From NCBI RefSeq assembly GCF_014649915.1, contig NZ_BMTY01000031.1:319-64318 (forward strand): a stretch of 64,000 nucleotides of DNA. Reading direction: 5' to 3'. This DNA is from Streptomyces toxytricini (GTDB taxonomy: Bacteria > Actinomycetota > Actinomycetes > Streptomycetales > Streptomycetaceae). Shown piece by piece: positions 15,719 through 24,266 of the stretch (position 1 is its first letter; each line of letters starts with the position of its first letter). A program made the translations under genes and the position numbers. The notes below the pieces were generated by a model that saw nothing but the letters and a program-made list of their open reading frames with translations, searched no databases and had not been told where the DNA came from.

Positions 15719-16279
15719 TCAGTTGAGCGACGGGTCGTCGGCGTACGTGGCGACCATGGCGAGCTCGCTGCGCTGCCGCCGCAGCACCGCCCGCCAGAGC
15801 CGCTCGGGGTCGGGGAAGGAGACGTCGCCGGGCTCGGAGTCGACCACGTACCAGGCGCCCTCGCCGAGCTCGGCCTCCAGCTGGCCCGGGCCCCAGCCCG
15901 AGTAGCCGGCGAAGATCCGCAGCGAGCCGAGCGCGGCGGCGAGGAGCTCCGGCGGGGTCTCCAGGTCGACGAGGCCGATCGCCCCGTGCACGCGGCGCCA
16001 GCCCAGGGGGCCCTCCTCGCCGGGGATGACGGCGATGCCGAGTGCCGAGTCCAGGCCGACGGGGCCGCCCTGGAAGACGACGCCGGGGTCGCCGGCCAGC
16101 TCCGCCCACGGCAGCAGGACGTCGCCGACGCCGACTGGGGTGGGGCGGTTGAGGACGACGCCGAGCGAGCCCTGCTCGTCGTGGTCGAGCAGCAGGACGA
16201 CCGCGCGGTCGAAGTTCGGATCCGCGAGCGCGGGGGTGGCCACGAGCAGCCGCCCCGTGAGGGAGGACACCTCGGTCAT
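15719..16279 (-). CDS. YqgE/AlgH family protein
   Basis: A compact 186-aa protein with all YqgE landmarks: LTGRLLVATPALADPNFDRAVVLL at the N-terminus, GSLGVVLNRPT, VFQGGPVG and IFAGYSGWGPGQLEAEL near residue 140. The molecular role of the family is unsettled; AlgH was named from alginate regulation in Pseudomonas. The ATG at 16279 matches family starts, but GTG at 16297 has GGAAGG five bases upstream and would add six residues (VRDHVG), so the start is open. Confidence 0.88.
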   Translation of the reverse strand: MTEVSSLTGRLLVATPALADPNFDRAVVLLLDHDEQGSLGVVLNRPTPVGVGDVLLPWAELAGDPGVVFQGGPVGLDSALGIAVIPGEEGPLGWRRVHGAIGLVDLETPPELLAAALGSLRIFAGYSGWGPGQLEAELGEGAWYVVDSEPGDVSFPDPERLWRAVLRRQRSELAMVATYADDPSLN

Positions 16280-16597
16280 GCCGACATGATCCCGCACATT
16301 CGCCTTCCGGGGGGAGCGGGCGCGGGCATCGGATCGCGGTCGGGGCGGGCGCACGGCGGCAGCGCCGAGCGCGTGTTCCGGTTCCGCCGGGCGCACACCG
16401 GTGCCGCGGCGCGCCGACCCGGCGGAATGCAACACTCCGCCATGGGGTGGACACGGTGGGTGTTGTGGCCAATTCATGACAGTCCCACGGCCGCGTCGGC
16501 CTTACGAACAGGCCCCCCGCGCCCCTTACCCTTTTCCCTGGCCCCTGCCCGTCTCCCCCGGCCCCGCCGGGTGGACCCCCTCCGGAACGCGAGATTC
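16280..16597. promoter_or_regulatory. Divergent promoter region yqgE/murA
   Basis: A 318-bp non-coding gap between diverging genes. GGCGGAATG and CATTCCGCC-like halves occur near 16421-16443 and an AT-richer patch (CCAATTCATGACAG) near 16470-16485. I cannot identify convincing -35/-10 pairs. The ribosome-binding site for murA is weak (GGAACGCGAG). Confidence 0.35.
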
Positions 16598-17938
16598 ATG
16601 ACCGGCACAGACGATGTCCTGCTTGTCCACGGCGGTACCCCGCTGGAGGGCGAGATCCGTGTCCGCGGTGCGAAGAACCTCGTGCCGAAGGCCATGGTCG
16701 CCGCTCTGCTCGGCAGCGAACCCAGCCGGCTCCGCAACGTTCCCGACATCCGCGACGTGCGGGTGGTGCGCGGGCTGCTCCAGCTGCACGGCGTGACCGT
16801 GCGCCCCGGCGAGGAGCCGGGCGAGCTGGTGCTCGACCCGACGCACGTCGAGAGCGCGAACGTCGCCGACATCGACGCCCACGCGGGATCGTCCCGCATC
16901 CCGATCCTCTTCTGCGGCCCGCTGCTGCACCGCCTCGGCCACGCCTTCATCCCCGGCCTGGGCGGCTGTGACATCGGCGGCCGGCCGATCGACTTCCACT
17001 TCGACGTGCTCCGCCAGTTCGGCGCGACGATCGAGAAGCGCGAGGGCGGCCAGTACCTGGAAGCCCCGCAGCGCCTGCGCGGCTGCAAGATCCGCCTGCC
17101 GTACCCGTCCGTCGGCTCGACCGAGCAGGTGCTGCTGACGGCCGTGCTGGCCGAGGGCGTCACCGAGCTCAGCAACGCCGCGGTGGAGCCCGAGATCGAG
17201 GACCTGATCTGCGTCCTGCAGAAGATGGGCGCCATCATCTCGATGGACACCGACCGGACCATCCGGATCACCGGCGTGGACCGCCTCGGCGGCTACAACC
17301 ACAAGGCGCTCCCGGACCGCCTGGAGGCCGCCTCGTGGGCCTCCGCGGCCCTGGCGACCGGCGGCAACATCTACGTGCGCGGCGCCCAGCAGCGCTCGAT
17401 GATGACCTTCCTGAACACCTACCGCAAGGTGGGCGGCGCCTTCGAGATCGACGACGAGGGCATCCGCTTCTGGCACCCCGGCGGCCCGCTGAACGCCATC
17501 GCGCTGGAGACGGACGTGCACCCCGGCTTCCAGACCGACTGGCAGCAGCCGCTCGTCGTGGCGCTGACGCAGGCCGCGGGCCTGTCCATCGTCCACGAGA
17601 CGGTGTACGAGTCCCGGCTCGGCTTCACCTCGGCGCTGAACCAGATGGGCGCGCACATCCAGCTGTACCGCGAGTGCCTGGGCGGCTCCGCGTGCCGCTT
17701 CGGCCAGCGCAACTTCCTGCACTCGGCGGTCGTCTCCGGCCCGACCCGGCTGCAGGGCGCCGACCTCGTCATCCCCGACCTGCGCGGCGGGTTCTCGTAC
17801 CTGATCGCGGCGCTGGCGGCCGAGGGCACCTCCCGGGTGCACGGCATCGACCTGATCAACCGCGGCTACGAGAACTTCATGGAGAAGCTCGTCGAGCTCG
17901 GCGCGAAGGTCGAGCTCCCCGGCGGCGACCTCGTCTGA
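16598..17938 (+). CDS. murA: UDP-N-acetylglucosamine 1-carboxyvinyltransferase (MurA)
   Basis: A 446-aa EPSP-synthase-fold enzyme for the first committed step of peptidoglycan synthesis, transferring enolpyruvate from PEP to UDP-GlcNAc in the cytoplasm. The N-terminus has VRGAKNLVPKAMVAALL, with the Lys-Asn that binds substrate. The active-site loop reads GLGGCDIGGRPIDFH and retains the Cys that fosfomycin alkylates, unlike the Asp form in mycobacteria. GFTSALNQMGAHI and RGGFSYLIAALAAEG are C-terminal family blocks. It is monocistronic, followed by two strong hairpins. Confidence 0.95.
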   Translation: MTGTDDVLLVHGGTPLEGEIRVRGAKNLVPKAMVAALLGSEPSRLRNVPDIRDVRVVRGLLQLHGVTVRPGEEPGELVLDPTHVESANVADIDAHAGSSRIPILFCGPLLHRLGHAFIPGLGGCDIGGRPIDFHFDVLRQFGATIEKREGGQYLEAPQRLRGCKIRLPYPSVGSTEQVLLTAVLAEGVTELSNAAVEPEIEDLICVLQKMGAIISMDTDRTIRITGVDRLGGYNHKALPDRLEAASWASAALATGGNIYVRGAQQRSMMTFLNTYRKVGGAFEIDDEGIRFWHPGGPLNAIALETDVHPGFQTDWQQPLVVALTQAAGLSIVHETVYESRLGFTSALNQMGAHIQLYRECLGGSACRFGQRNFLHSAVVSGPTRLQGADLVIPDLRGGFSYLIAALAAEGTSRVHGIDLINRGYENFMEKLVELGAKVELPGGDLV

Positions 17939-17942
17939 GGCG

Positions 17943-17968
17943 GCCAGGGCCCCTGCGGGGGCCCTGGC
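17943..17968 (+). terminator. murA terminator hairpin
   Basis: GCCAGGGCCCC and GGGGCCCTGGC form an 11-bp stem with a four-base loop starting five bases after the murA stop. No U-run follows. Confidence 0.65.
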
Positions 17969-18010
17969 GGCCCGGACCCGGGCAGCAGCGCCGGACCGGG
18001 CAGCAGACAG

Positions 18011-18050
18011 GCCGAAGGGCGGCCACCCCGCGGGGTGGCCGCCCTTCGGC
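18011..18050. terminator. Perfect 40-nt inverted repeat, bidirectional terminator between murA and hup
   Basis: GCCGAAGGGCGGCCACCCCG is followed directly by its exact reverse complement, making a 20-bp cruciform-capable palindrome. It lies between convergent genes, 73 bp after the murA stop and 57 bp after the HU gene stop. It ends in GTTTCC on the plus side. Confidence 0.8.
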
Positions 18051-18106
18051 GTTTCCGTACCACTGCCGTCCCGAGCGCCTGTGCGGCCCTCGGCACAAGG
18101 GCGGAC

Positions 18107-18388
18107 TTACTTGCCCTTGGCGGCTTCCTTGAGCTTGGAGCCCGCGGAGACCTTCACGCTGTAGCCGGCCGGGATCTGGATCGGGTCGCCGGTCTGCGGG
18201 TTGCGCGCGGTGCGAGCGGCACGGTGGGTGCGCTCGAAGGTCAGGAAGCCGGGGATGGTGACCTTCTCGTCGCCCTTGGCGACGATCTCGCCGACGGTCT
18301 CGGCGAGCGCGGCCAGAACGGCGTCGGCGTCCTTGCGGGTCACCTCGGCGCGCTCGGACAGAGCGGCCACCAGCTCACTGCGGTTCAT
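18107..18388 (-). CDS. hupA: HU-family nucleoid protein
   Basis: A 93-aa histone-like DNA-binding protein starting MNRSELVAAL. The whole length matches HU: two N-terminal helices, then the beta arm with GFLTFERTHRAARTARNPQTG (the DNA-bending Arg/Pro arm tip) and the closing IPAGYSVKVSAGSKLKEAAKGK. It lacks the long Lys/Ala tail of the sporulation-specific HupS-type proteins of Streptomyces, so this is the short vegetative form. It is highly abundant and needs a strong promoter, a candidate for which lies about 120 bp upstream. Confidence 0.93.
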   Translation of the reverse strand: MNRSELVAALSERAEVTRKDADAVLAALAETVGEIVAKGDEKVTIPGFLTFERTHRAARTARNPQTGDPIQIPAGYSVKVSAGSKLKEAAKGK

Positions 18389-18695
18389 GTTGTACTCCCG
18401 TGTTCAACTTGCCTTGGAGGCGTGAGATCGAAGCCGATGCTGCCAGGGCCCTCGGACAGTGCCCGGACCCGGGTCTGAACGTCAGACCCTCGCGCCCGGT
18501 TACGCATCCTGCCCCCACCAGCGGCGGGAACGCCAATCCGGCACCCGCCAGGGTCACACGAAAAGCGCCACAGTCACGCCCCGGTGACGCTCCGTCCGCA
18601 CTGGTGGGGATTGCGCGTCCCGGTCCTCGTGGGCATCCCCGCAACACTAGAGGGGGCCCGCCCGGCCCGCATCCCGCGACGCGCCGGGACGCGCC
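18389..18695 (-). promoter_or_regulatory. hup promoter and leader region
   Basis: On the minus strand TTGGCG (18536-18531) precedes CAGGAT (18511-18506) by 19 bp, a good -10 match for the Streptomyces housekeeping sigma factor. Downstream is the inverted repeat GGGTCTGA-ACG-TCAGACCC (18471-18489), which could be an operator or an RNA hairpin in the leader. The rest of the gap towards the malic enzyme gene shows nothing recognisable. Confidence 0.4.
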
Positions 18696-20129
18696 TCAGG
18701 CGGACGTGGGCGTCGTCACAGCGGCGGCCGCGGCCTGGGCGGCCTTGCGGACGGCGCCGGCGACCGCGCCCGCGACCTTGTCGTTGAAGACGGACGGGAT
18801 GATGTAGTTCGCGTTCAGCTCGTCCTCGCCGACGACGTCGGCGAGGGCGGTCGCGGCGGCGAGCATCATGTCGGTGTTCACGGTGCGGGACTGGGCGTCC
18901 AGCAGGCCGCGGAAGACGCCGGGGAAGACCAGCACGTTGTTGATCTGGTTCGGGAAGTCGGAGCGGCCGGTGGCGACGACGGCGGCCGTCTGGCGGGCGA
19001 CCGCCGGGTCGACTTCCGGGTCGGGGTTCGCGAGCGCGAACACGATCGCGCCGTCGGCCATCGCGGCGACGTCCTCCCCGTTCAGCACGTTGGGGGCGGA
19101 GACGCCGATGAACACGTCGGCTCCGACGACGGCCTCCTTCAACGTGCCCGTGTAGCCCTCGGGGTTGGTGTTCGCGGCGATCCAGCACAGCGGCGAGTCC
19201 TCGGCGGCGTCGACCAGGTCGGGGCGGCCCGCGTGCACGACGCCGTGGATGTCGGCGCTGACGACGTTCTTCACGCCGGCGGCCAGGAGCAGCTTCAGGA
19301 TGGCCGTACCGGCTGCGCCGGCGCCCGACATGACGACCTTCACGTCCCCAACTGCCTTGCCCACGACGCGCAGTGCGTTGGTGAGGGCGGCGAGGACGAC
19401 GATCGCGGTGCCGTGCTGGTCGTCGTGGAAGACGGGGATGTCGAGGGCCTCGCGCAGGCGGGCCTCGATCTCGAAGCAGCGCGGCGCGGAGATGTCCTCC
19501 AGGTTGATGCCGGCGAAGCCGGGGGCGATCGCCTTGACGATGGAGACGATCTCGTCGGTGTCCTGGGTGTCCAGGCAGATCGGCCAGGCGTCGATGCCGG
19601 CGAACCGCTTGAAGAGGGCGGCCTTGCCCTCCATGACCGGCAGGGCGGCCTTCGGGCCGATGTTGCCGAGGCCGAGCACGGCGGAGCCGTCCGTCACGAC
19701 TGCGACGGAGTTGCGCTTGATGGTGAGGCGGCGGGCGTCCTCGGGGTTCTCGGCGATCGCCATGCAGACGCGGGCCACGCCGGGGGTGTAGATCATCGAC
19801 AGGTCGTCGCGGTTGCGGATGGGGTGCTTGGACGCCATCTCGATCTTGCCGCCGAGGTGCATCAGGAAGGTGCGGTCGGAGACCTTGCCGAGGCTGACGC
19901 CCTCGATGCCGCGCAGCTTGTCGACGATCTCGTCGGCGTGGGCGGTGGAGGTCGCGGCGATGGTGACGTCGATGCGGAGCTTCTCGTGGCCGGACGCGGT
20001 GACGTCGAGGCCGGTGACCGACCCGCCGGACGACTCCACGGCCGTGGTGAGCTGGGAGACCGCGGTTCCGCTCGCGGGCACCTCCAGGCGGACCGTCATC
20101 GAGTACGAGACGCTGGGCGCCGTTGCCAT
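18696..20129 (-). CDS. Malic enzyme with N-terminal ACT domain (likely NAD-dependent)
   Basis: A 477-aa oxidative decarboxylase turning malate into pyruvate. Residues 1-90 form an ACT-type regulatory domain (VPASGTAVSQLTTAVESSGGSV). The catalytic part follows with YTPGVARVC, NSVAVVTDGSAVLGLGNIG, the metal-binding NLEDISAP and VFHDDQHGTA blocks, and the Rossmann motif SGAGAAGTAI. The S. coelicolor orthologue at this locus (SCO2951, from memory) is NAD-linked. GAGGAA lies eight bases before the ATG. An ACT domain suggests control by an amino acid or other small ligand. The promoter has two inverted repeats and a terminator-tailed RNA upstream. Confidence 0.92.
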   Translation of the reverse strand: MATAPSVSYSMTVRLEVPASGTAVSQLTTAVESSGGSVTGLDVTASGHEKLRIDVTIAATSTAHADEIVDKLRGIEGVSLGKVSDRTFLMHLGGKIEMASKHPIRNRDDLSMIYTPGVARVCMAIAENPEDARRLTIKRNSVAVVTDGSAVLGLGNIGPKAALPVMEGKAALFKRFAGIDAWPICLDTQDTDEIVSIVKAIAPGFAGINLEDISAPRCFEIEARLREALDIPVFHDDQHGTAIVVLAALTNALRVVGKAVGDVKVVMSGAGAAGTAILKLLLAAGVKNVVSADIHGVVHAGRPDLVDAAEDSPLCWIAANTNPEGYTGTLKEAVVGADVFIGVSAPNVLNGEDVAAMADGAIVFALANPDPEVDPAVARQTAAVVATGRSDFPNQINNVLVFPGVFRGLLDAQSRTVNTDMMLAAATALADVVGEDELNANYIIPSVFNDKVAGAVAGAVRKAAQAAAAAVTTPTSA

Positions 20130-20220
20130 GGCCGTGTTTCCTCTTCTGTCCCTGTTTTTACGTCTGTGGACGGGCCCGCTGCATTTGGGCGCGGCGGGGC
20201 CTGTTGTCCGATCGTCCCAC

Positions 20221-20270
20221 CTACCGACCGGTAGCCGGTAACCAGCTACGAAATTCGGAAGAACTCTTCC
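20221..20270 (-). promoter_or_regulatory. Two 6-2-6 inverted repeats upstream of the malic enzyme gene
   Basis: CTACCGACCGGTAG (20221-20234) and GGAAGAACTCTTCC (20257-20270) are both perfect six-base inverted repeats with two-base spacers, 92-141 bp before the start codon in the most AT-rich part of the gap. They look like operator sites for one or two dimeric regulators, and they suggest a promoter of the gene's own, downstream of the terminator at 20315. Confidence 0.4.
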
Positions 20271-20314
20271 ACCATACGAGATAAGTGGAGGTCGCGGAAC
20301 CCGTCCCGGACGCG

Positions 20315-20354
20315 AAAAAGGGCCCGCGCCCCTCGTGGTGAGGGGCGCGGGCCC
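20315..20354 (-). terminator. Rho-independent terminator with U-tract
   Basis: A 14-bp perfect stem, GGGCCCGCGCCCCT with AGGGGCGCGGGCCC, has a seven-base loop and is followed on the minus strand by UUUUU. It is the most canonical intrinsic terminator in the window; most others lack a U-tract. Confidence 0.85.
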
Positions 20355-20460
20355 GGAAGCTGCGACACCGACCCGCCATGCTCGCCTCGCGGCAAGTGGT
20401 CGCTCGAAGCGACGAAGGTTGGGCCCGGGGGCTTGGATCGAGCCGGTGTCGTACCCAGGC
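20316..20460 (-). ncRNA. Candidate structured RNA ending in an intrinsic terminator
   Basis: Read on the minus strand from about 20460. A closing helix pairs ACGACACCGGC (20452-20442) with GTCGGTGTCGC (20372-20362), ten of eleven pairs with one G-U. Inside are GTCGCTTCGAGCGAC (20413-20399, UUCG-like loop) and CTTGCCGCGAGGCGAG (20396-20381, GNRA loop GCGA). The terminator follows at 20354-20320 with U5. TAGCCT near 20464-20459 could be a -10. It lies between the HelD stop and the malic enzyme start, so it may be a small RNA, a processed 3' UTR or a leader. It matches no riboswitch class I know. Confidence 0.5.
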
Positions 20461-20566
20461 TAACAAAGGATCCGCCGGGGCGGTCCCCCTCCGGTCGAGT
20501 CCCGCTCGCGCCGCCACGCGTGTGGCCTACGCCCGTGGAGCCGCAGCCCGGCGGGCCGGCCGCCCC

Positions 20567-22903
20567 CTACGGGCGCAGCAGCGAGGGCAGGCCCGACGCG
20601 TCCGGGGCGTCGCGCTCGGTGGAGACCACCGTCAGCTGCTGCGTCGCCCGGGTGAGCGCCACGTACAGCACGCGCAGGCCCGCCGGGAACTCTCCCGCCT
20701 CGACCTCCTCGCGGCTGTTGCCGCCGGCGATCTCCGCCGGGGAGACCACCACCGTCGCGTCGTACTCCAGGCCCTTGGCCTCCAGGCTGCCCAGCGCCAC
20801 CGCCCGCCCGCCGAGGTCGGCGAGCCAGCCCGCCGCCTCCTCGCGCCGCTCCATGGAGACGACCACGCCGACCGTGCCGTCCACCTGCTCCAGCAGCCGC
20901 CGGGTCTCCTCCCGCACCGCCGCCCCCAGGTCGTCCCCGGCGACGGTGAACCGCGGCCGCAGCCCCGTCGAGCGCACCGCGGACGGCGGCTCCATCCCCG
21001 GCATGGCCAGCTTCAGCACGCGGGCCGCGATCTCGGCGACCTCGGCCGGATTGCGGTAGTTCACCGTCAGGGTGAACCGGCGGCGCGGCCGGGTGCCCAG
21101 CGCCTCGTCGCGGGCCGCGGCCGCCTCCTCCGGGTCGATCCAGGAGGACTGCGCCGGGTCGCCGACCACCGTCCAGGTGCCGTGCCGCCCGCGCCGGCCC
21201 ACCATCCGCCACTGCATCGGCGTCAGGTCCTGCGCCTCGTCCACGATGACGTGCGCGTACTCGGTGCGCTCGGCGGCGATCCGCTCCGCCCGCTCCCACT
21301 GGCTCTCCTCGCGCACCGGCATCAGCTCCTGCAGGCCGGTGAGCTGGTCCAGCGGGTCCGCCTCACGCTTCCGCTTCGGCCGCGCCGGGGCGCCGAGCAG
21401 CTGCTGCAGCTCGTCCAGCAGCGCCACGTCGTGCACGGACAGCGGGCCCTGCCCGGCCGGTCCGACCCGCCGCAGCGACCGGGCCAGGCGGCGGACCTCG
21501 CGCGGAGCGAGGACGCGGCGCGCCCAGCGGCCCAGGCGCCGCTCGTCGGCCATCGCGGCGAGCACGGCGCGCGGCGTGAGCTCGGGCCACCAGGCGTTCA
21601 GGAAGTCGATGAAGGCGTCCTCGGTGGAGACGTCCTCGTCGAAGGCCTGCCGCAGCTCGGCGGCCAGCTCCGGGTCGCCGTGCCGGCCGGCCGCGCCCGT
21701 CTTCGCGTACAGGGCGTCCAGCAGCAGCTTGCGGGCGCGCGGACGCAGCAGGTTGACGGGGGCGGTGCCGCCGAGGGCGTTCTGCCGGATCCGGTCGAGC
21801 TCCTCCGCCTCCAGCTCGACGCGGCGGGAGAAGGCGACGACGCGCAGCCGGTCGGGGGCGCCGCCGAGTTCGAGCGCGCCGCGGACGGCCTTGCGGAGCA
21901 CCTTGAGCATCCGGGAGGAGCCCTTGACGCGGGCCACGGCGTGCTCGTCGTACGCGGTCGCCTCGGCGCCGTCGACGAGCGAGCCCAAGGCGCGGATGGC
22001 GACCTGGCCCTCCTCGCCGAGGGAGGGCAGGACCCCTTCGGTGTACGCGACGAGCAGCGGGGTCGGCGAGACGATCAGGATGCCGCCGGAGTAGCGGCGC
22101 CGGTCCTGGTAGAGCAGGTAGGCGGCGCGGTGCAGGGCGACGGCGGTCTTGCCGGTGCCGGGGCCGCCCGCGACCTCGGCGACGGACGCGGCGGGCGCGC
22201 GGATGACGAGGTCCTGCTCCGCCTGGATGGAGGAGACGATGTCGCGCATGGAGTGGGTGCGGGCCCGTCCGAGCGCGGCCATCAGCGCGCCGTCGCCGAT
22301 CGCGGGCAGCTCGCGCCCGTCGAGGAAGGCGGTGACCTCGGGGCGCATCAGGTCGTCCTCGACGCCGAGGACGCGGCGCCCCTTGGACCGGATGACGCGG
22401 CGGCGGACGACCCGGCCCGGCTCCTTGGGCGTGGACCGGTAGAACGGGGCCGCGGCCGGCGCCCGCCAGTCGATGACCAGCGGCGAGTAGTCGGCGTCGA
22501 GGACGCCGATGCGGCCGATGTGCAGGGTCTCTGCGATGTCGGCGGTGAGGTCGTCGCGGATCGCGTCGTCGGCCGGCTCGACGGAGGTGTAGGCGCCGTC
22601 GGGGCCTCGCTCGCCGTCCTTGCCGAGCAGCAGGTCGATGCGGCCGAAGAGGAAGTCCTCGAACTCGTTGTTCAGCCGGTTGAGGTGGATCCCGGCCCGG
22701 AAGACCTGGGCGTCGCGCTCGGCGAGCGCGCCGGGCGTGCCGACCTGGCCCCGCTTGGCCGCGTCGTTCATGAGGAACTCGGCCTCGTCGATCTTCTCCT
22801 CGAGGCGCCGGTACACCTGGTCCAGGTGCGTCTGCTCGATCGCGATCTCCCGATCGCGGACGGAATCCGCCGTGTTGTCGACAGCGGCATCCTGCGCGGC
22901 CAC
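20567..22903 (-). CDS. helD: HelD-like UvrD/Rep superfamily helicase, RNA polymerase-associated
   Basis: A 778-aa SF1 ATPase. The N-terminal coiled-coil arm (about 15-95, with EIAIEQTHLDQVYRRLEEK) is the feature by which HelD inserts into RNA polymerase. The Walker A motif is GGPGTGKT (Lys252). Motif II is VDEAQDLTPMQW (about 525), followed by VGDPAQSSW, NYRNPAEVAEIA and a C-terminal VLYVALTRATQQL. GTG at 22903 is chosen because GAAGGGGG precedes it. HelD clears stalled polymerase, and a relative, HelR, protects against rifamycins in Streptomyces. I see no rifamycin-associated inverted repeat upstream, so the housekeeping class is favoured. Confidence 0.85.
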   Translation of the reverse strand: MAAQDAAVDNTADSVRDREIAIEQTHLDQVYRRLEEKIDEAEFLMNDAAKRGQVGTPGALAERDAQVFRAGIHLNRLNNEFEDFLFGRIDLLLGKDGERGPDGAYTSVEPADDAIRDDLTADIAETLHIGRIGVLDADYSPLVIDWRAPAAAPFYRSTPKEPGRVVRRRVIRSKGRRVLGVEDDLMRPEVTAFLDGRELPAIGDGALMAALGRARTHSMRDIVSSIQAEQDLVIRAPAASVAEVAGGPGTGKTAVALHRAAYLLYQDRRRYSGGILIVSPTPLLVAYTEGVLPSLGEEGQVAIRALGSLVDGAEATAYDEHAVARVKGSSRMLKVLRKAVRGALELGGAPDRLRVVAFSRRVELEAEELDRIRQNALGGTAPVNLLRPRARKLLLDALYAKTGAAGRHGDPELAAELRQAFDEDVSTEDAFIDFLNAWWPELTPRAVLAAMADERRLGRWARRVLAPREVRRLARSLRRVGPAGQGPLSVHDVALLDELQQLLGAPARPKRKREADPLDQLTGLQELMPVREESQWERAERIAAERTEYAHVIVDEAQDLTPMQWRMVGRRGRHGTWTVVGDPAQSSWIDPEEAAAARDEALGTRPRRRFTLTVNYRNPAEVAEIAARVLKLAMPGMEPPSAVRSTGLRPRFTVAGDDLGAAVREETRRLLEQVDGTVGVVVSMERREEAAGWLADLGGRAVALGSLEAKGLEYDATVVVSPAEIAGGNSREEVEAGEFPAGLRVLYVALTRATQQLTVVSTERDAPDASGLPSLLRP

Positions 22904-22993
22904 CAAGGCCCCCTTCTGACGTGCATGGGCGACCGTCAACCGTACGCGAAGCCGCACCCTGTCCGCACGCCCGTTCCGGTCGCCGGGGGAAGA

Positions 22994-23575
22994 TCACCGC
23001 CCCGGGCGGGAAGCGGTGGTGCGGCGGCGGTGGCGGGCGACGCGCTCCCGGTTCCCGCACAGCTCGCTGGAGCACCAGCGGCGCCGGTGCCCGCGGGAAG
23101 TGTCCAGGTAGATGCGGGTGCAGCCGGCCGAGGAGCAGCACCGCAGCAGGGCCCGGTCACCGGGGTCCGTCAGCAGTTCCACCGCGTCGCGGGCGACCGC
23201 GGCGAGCAGCGCCCCGCACTCGACGCCCCCGCACAGCTCCCGTACGAGGTGCCCCTCGCGGTCCGGGACGGCGCACAGACCCGGGGGTGGGCCGGCGGCC
23301 AGCGCGTTGACCCGGGCCAGGGCGCCCCCGTCGGGGGAGCCTCCGGTGAGCGCGGCGCGCACGAGGCAGGCCACGTCGGCGCGCAGCGCCCGGAAGGCCG
23401 CGACCCAGTCGGGGCCGACCCGGGCGAGCGGCGTCCGGTCGGGCACGAGCCCGGCTCCGGCGAGCCACAGCCGCAGCTCGTCGCCGTCGTACAGCTCCTC
23501 GGCGCCCGCGGGGGCGGAGGAGGTGGCCACCAGGTCCAGGCACACGCGCCCGGAGTCGAACCACATGCCCGTCAC
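22994..23575 (-). CDS. CGNR zinc-finger / ABATE-domain regulator
   Basis: A 193-aa protein. The N-terminal ABATE domain (about 1-130; WFDSGRVCLDLVATSS) is a stress-associated fold of unknown ligand. The C-terminal CGNR zinc finger uses Cys147, 152, 168 and 173 in CSSAGCTRIYLD and RWCSSELCGNRERVARHRRR and is thought to bind DNA. This pairing is typical of actinobacterial transcription regulators. It lies 90 bp from the HelD start on the same strand with no overlap to neighbours. The target is unknown. Confidence 0.85.
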   Translation of the reverse strand: MTGMWFDSGRVCLDLVATSSAPAGAEELYDGDELRLWLAGAGLVPDRTPLARVGPDWVAAFRALRADVACLVRAALTGGSPDGGALARVNALAAGPPPGLCAVPDREGHLVRELCGGVECGALLAAVARDAVELLTDPGDRALLRCCSSAGCTRIYLDTSRGHRRRWCSSELCGNRERVARHRRRTTASRPGR

Positions 23576-23661
23576 CGCCTCGTGTCGAGGGACGCGCCTT
23601 CAGAGTGCCGCGCCCGCGGTGGATGCGGAACCCCCCGTACGGGCGGCGGGGCGCCGCCGGT

Positions 23662-24207
23662 CTACAGCGGCGGGTCGTCGTTCAGGAGGCGCTGGTAGAG
23701 GACGTGGTCGCGCCAGGCGCCGTTGATGTGGAGGTAGCCGGGGGCGAGGCCGATGCGGTCGAAGCCCGCTTTGGCGAGGACCCGCCGGGAGGCGGCGTTG
23801 TCGACGAGGGTCGACGCCTCGACCCGGTGCAGGCGCAGGTCGTCGCGGGCGATCCGGCAGACCTCGTGCAGGGCCGCGGTGGCGACGCCGCGGCCGGTGT
23901 GCGCCTGGTCGAGCCAGTAGCCGACGCCTCCGCTGCGGAAGGGGCCGAGGGAGACGTTCCCCAGGTTGATCATGCCGATGGGCGCGTCGGTGGCGGCGTC
24001 GGTGATGACGTACGGGTGGAGGCGCCCCGCGTGGCATTCGGCGAGGAGTCCCTCGATGCGGGCGCGCTGGCCTGCCTCGGTGTAGAACACCTCGGACCGC
24101 CAGGGCTCGAACGGCGCCATGTACGCCCGGTTGCGCGCGAGTACGTCGGCCAGCGCGGCGGCGTCGCCCGGCTCGGCGTACCGCATCCCCACCCCGTCGA
24201 TGATCAT
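23662..24207 (-). CDS. GNAT acetyltransferase, RimJ/RimL type
   Basis: A 181-aa acyl-CoA N-acyltransferase. MRYAEPGDAAALADVL opens the fold. GGVGYWLDQAHTGRGVATAALHEVC carries the acetyl-CoA pyrophosphate loop (Q/RxxGxG/A as HTGRGVAT). LHRVEASTLVDNAASRRVLAKAGF is the RimJ-like block. Relatives acetylate ribosomal protein termini or small amines; the substrate is not predictable here. ATG at 24207 is used, and the internal ATG at MRYAE is possible. Confidence 0.85.
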   Translation of the reverse strand: MIIDGVGMRYAEPGDAAALADVLARNRAYMAPFEPWRSEVFYTEAGQRARIEGLLAECHAGRLHPYVITDAATDAPIGMINLGNVSLGPFRSGGVGYWLDQAHTGRGVATAALHEVCRIARDDLRLHRVEASTLVDNAASRRVLAKAGFDRIGLAPGYLHINGAWRDHVLYQRLLNDDPPL

Positions 24208-24266
24208 CGGGGCACGGTAGCCGGACCCGGCCGGTGTGTCCAAGGGACGGGCACGGGTCGGCGCGG

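Noticed and set aside
22904..22993. Rifamycin-associated element upstream of the HelD gene
   Set aside because: No 19-bp inverted repeat of that kind lies between the HelD start and the CGNR gene; a GGGGGCTTGG sequence near 20426-20435 is downstream and unpaired.
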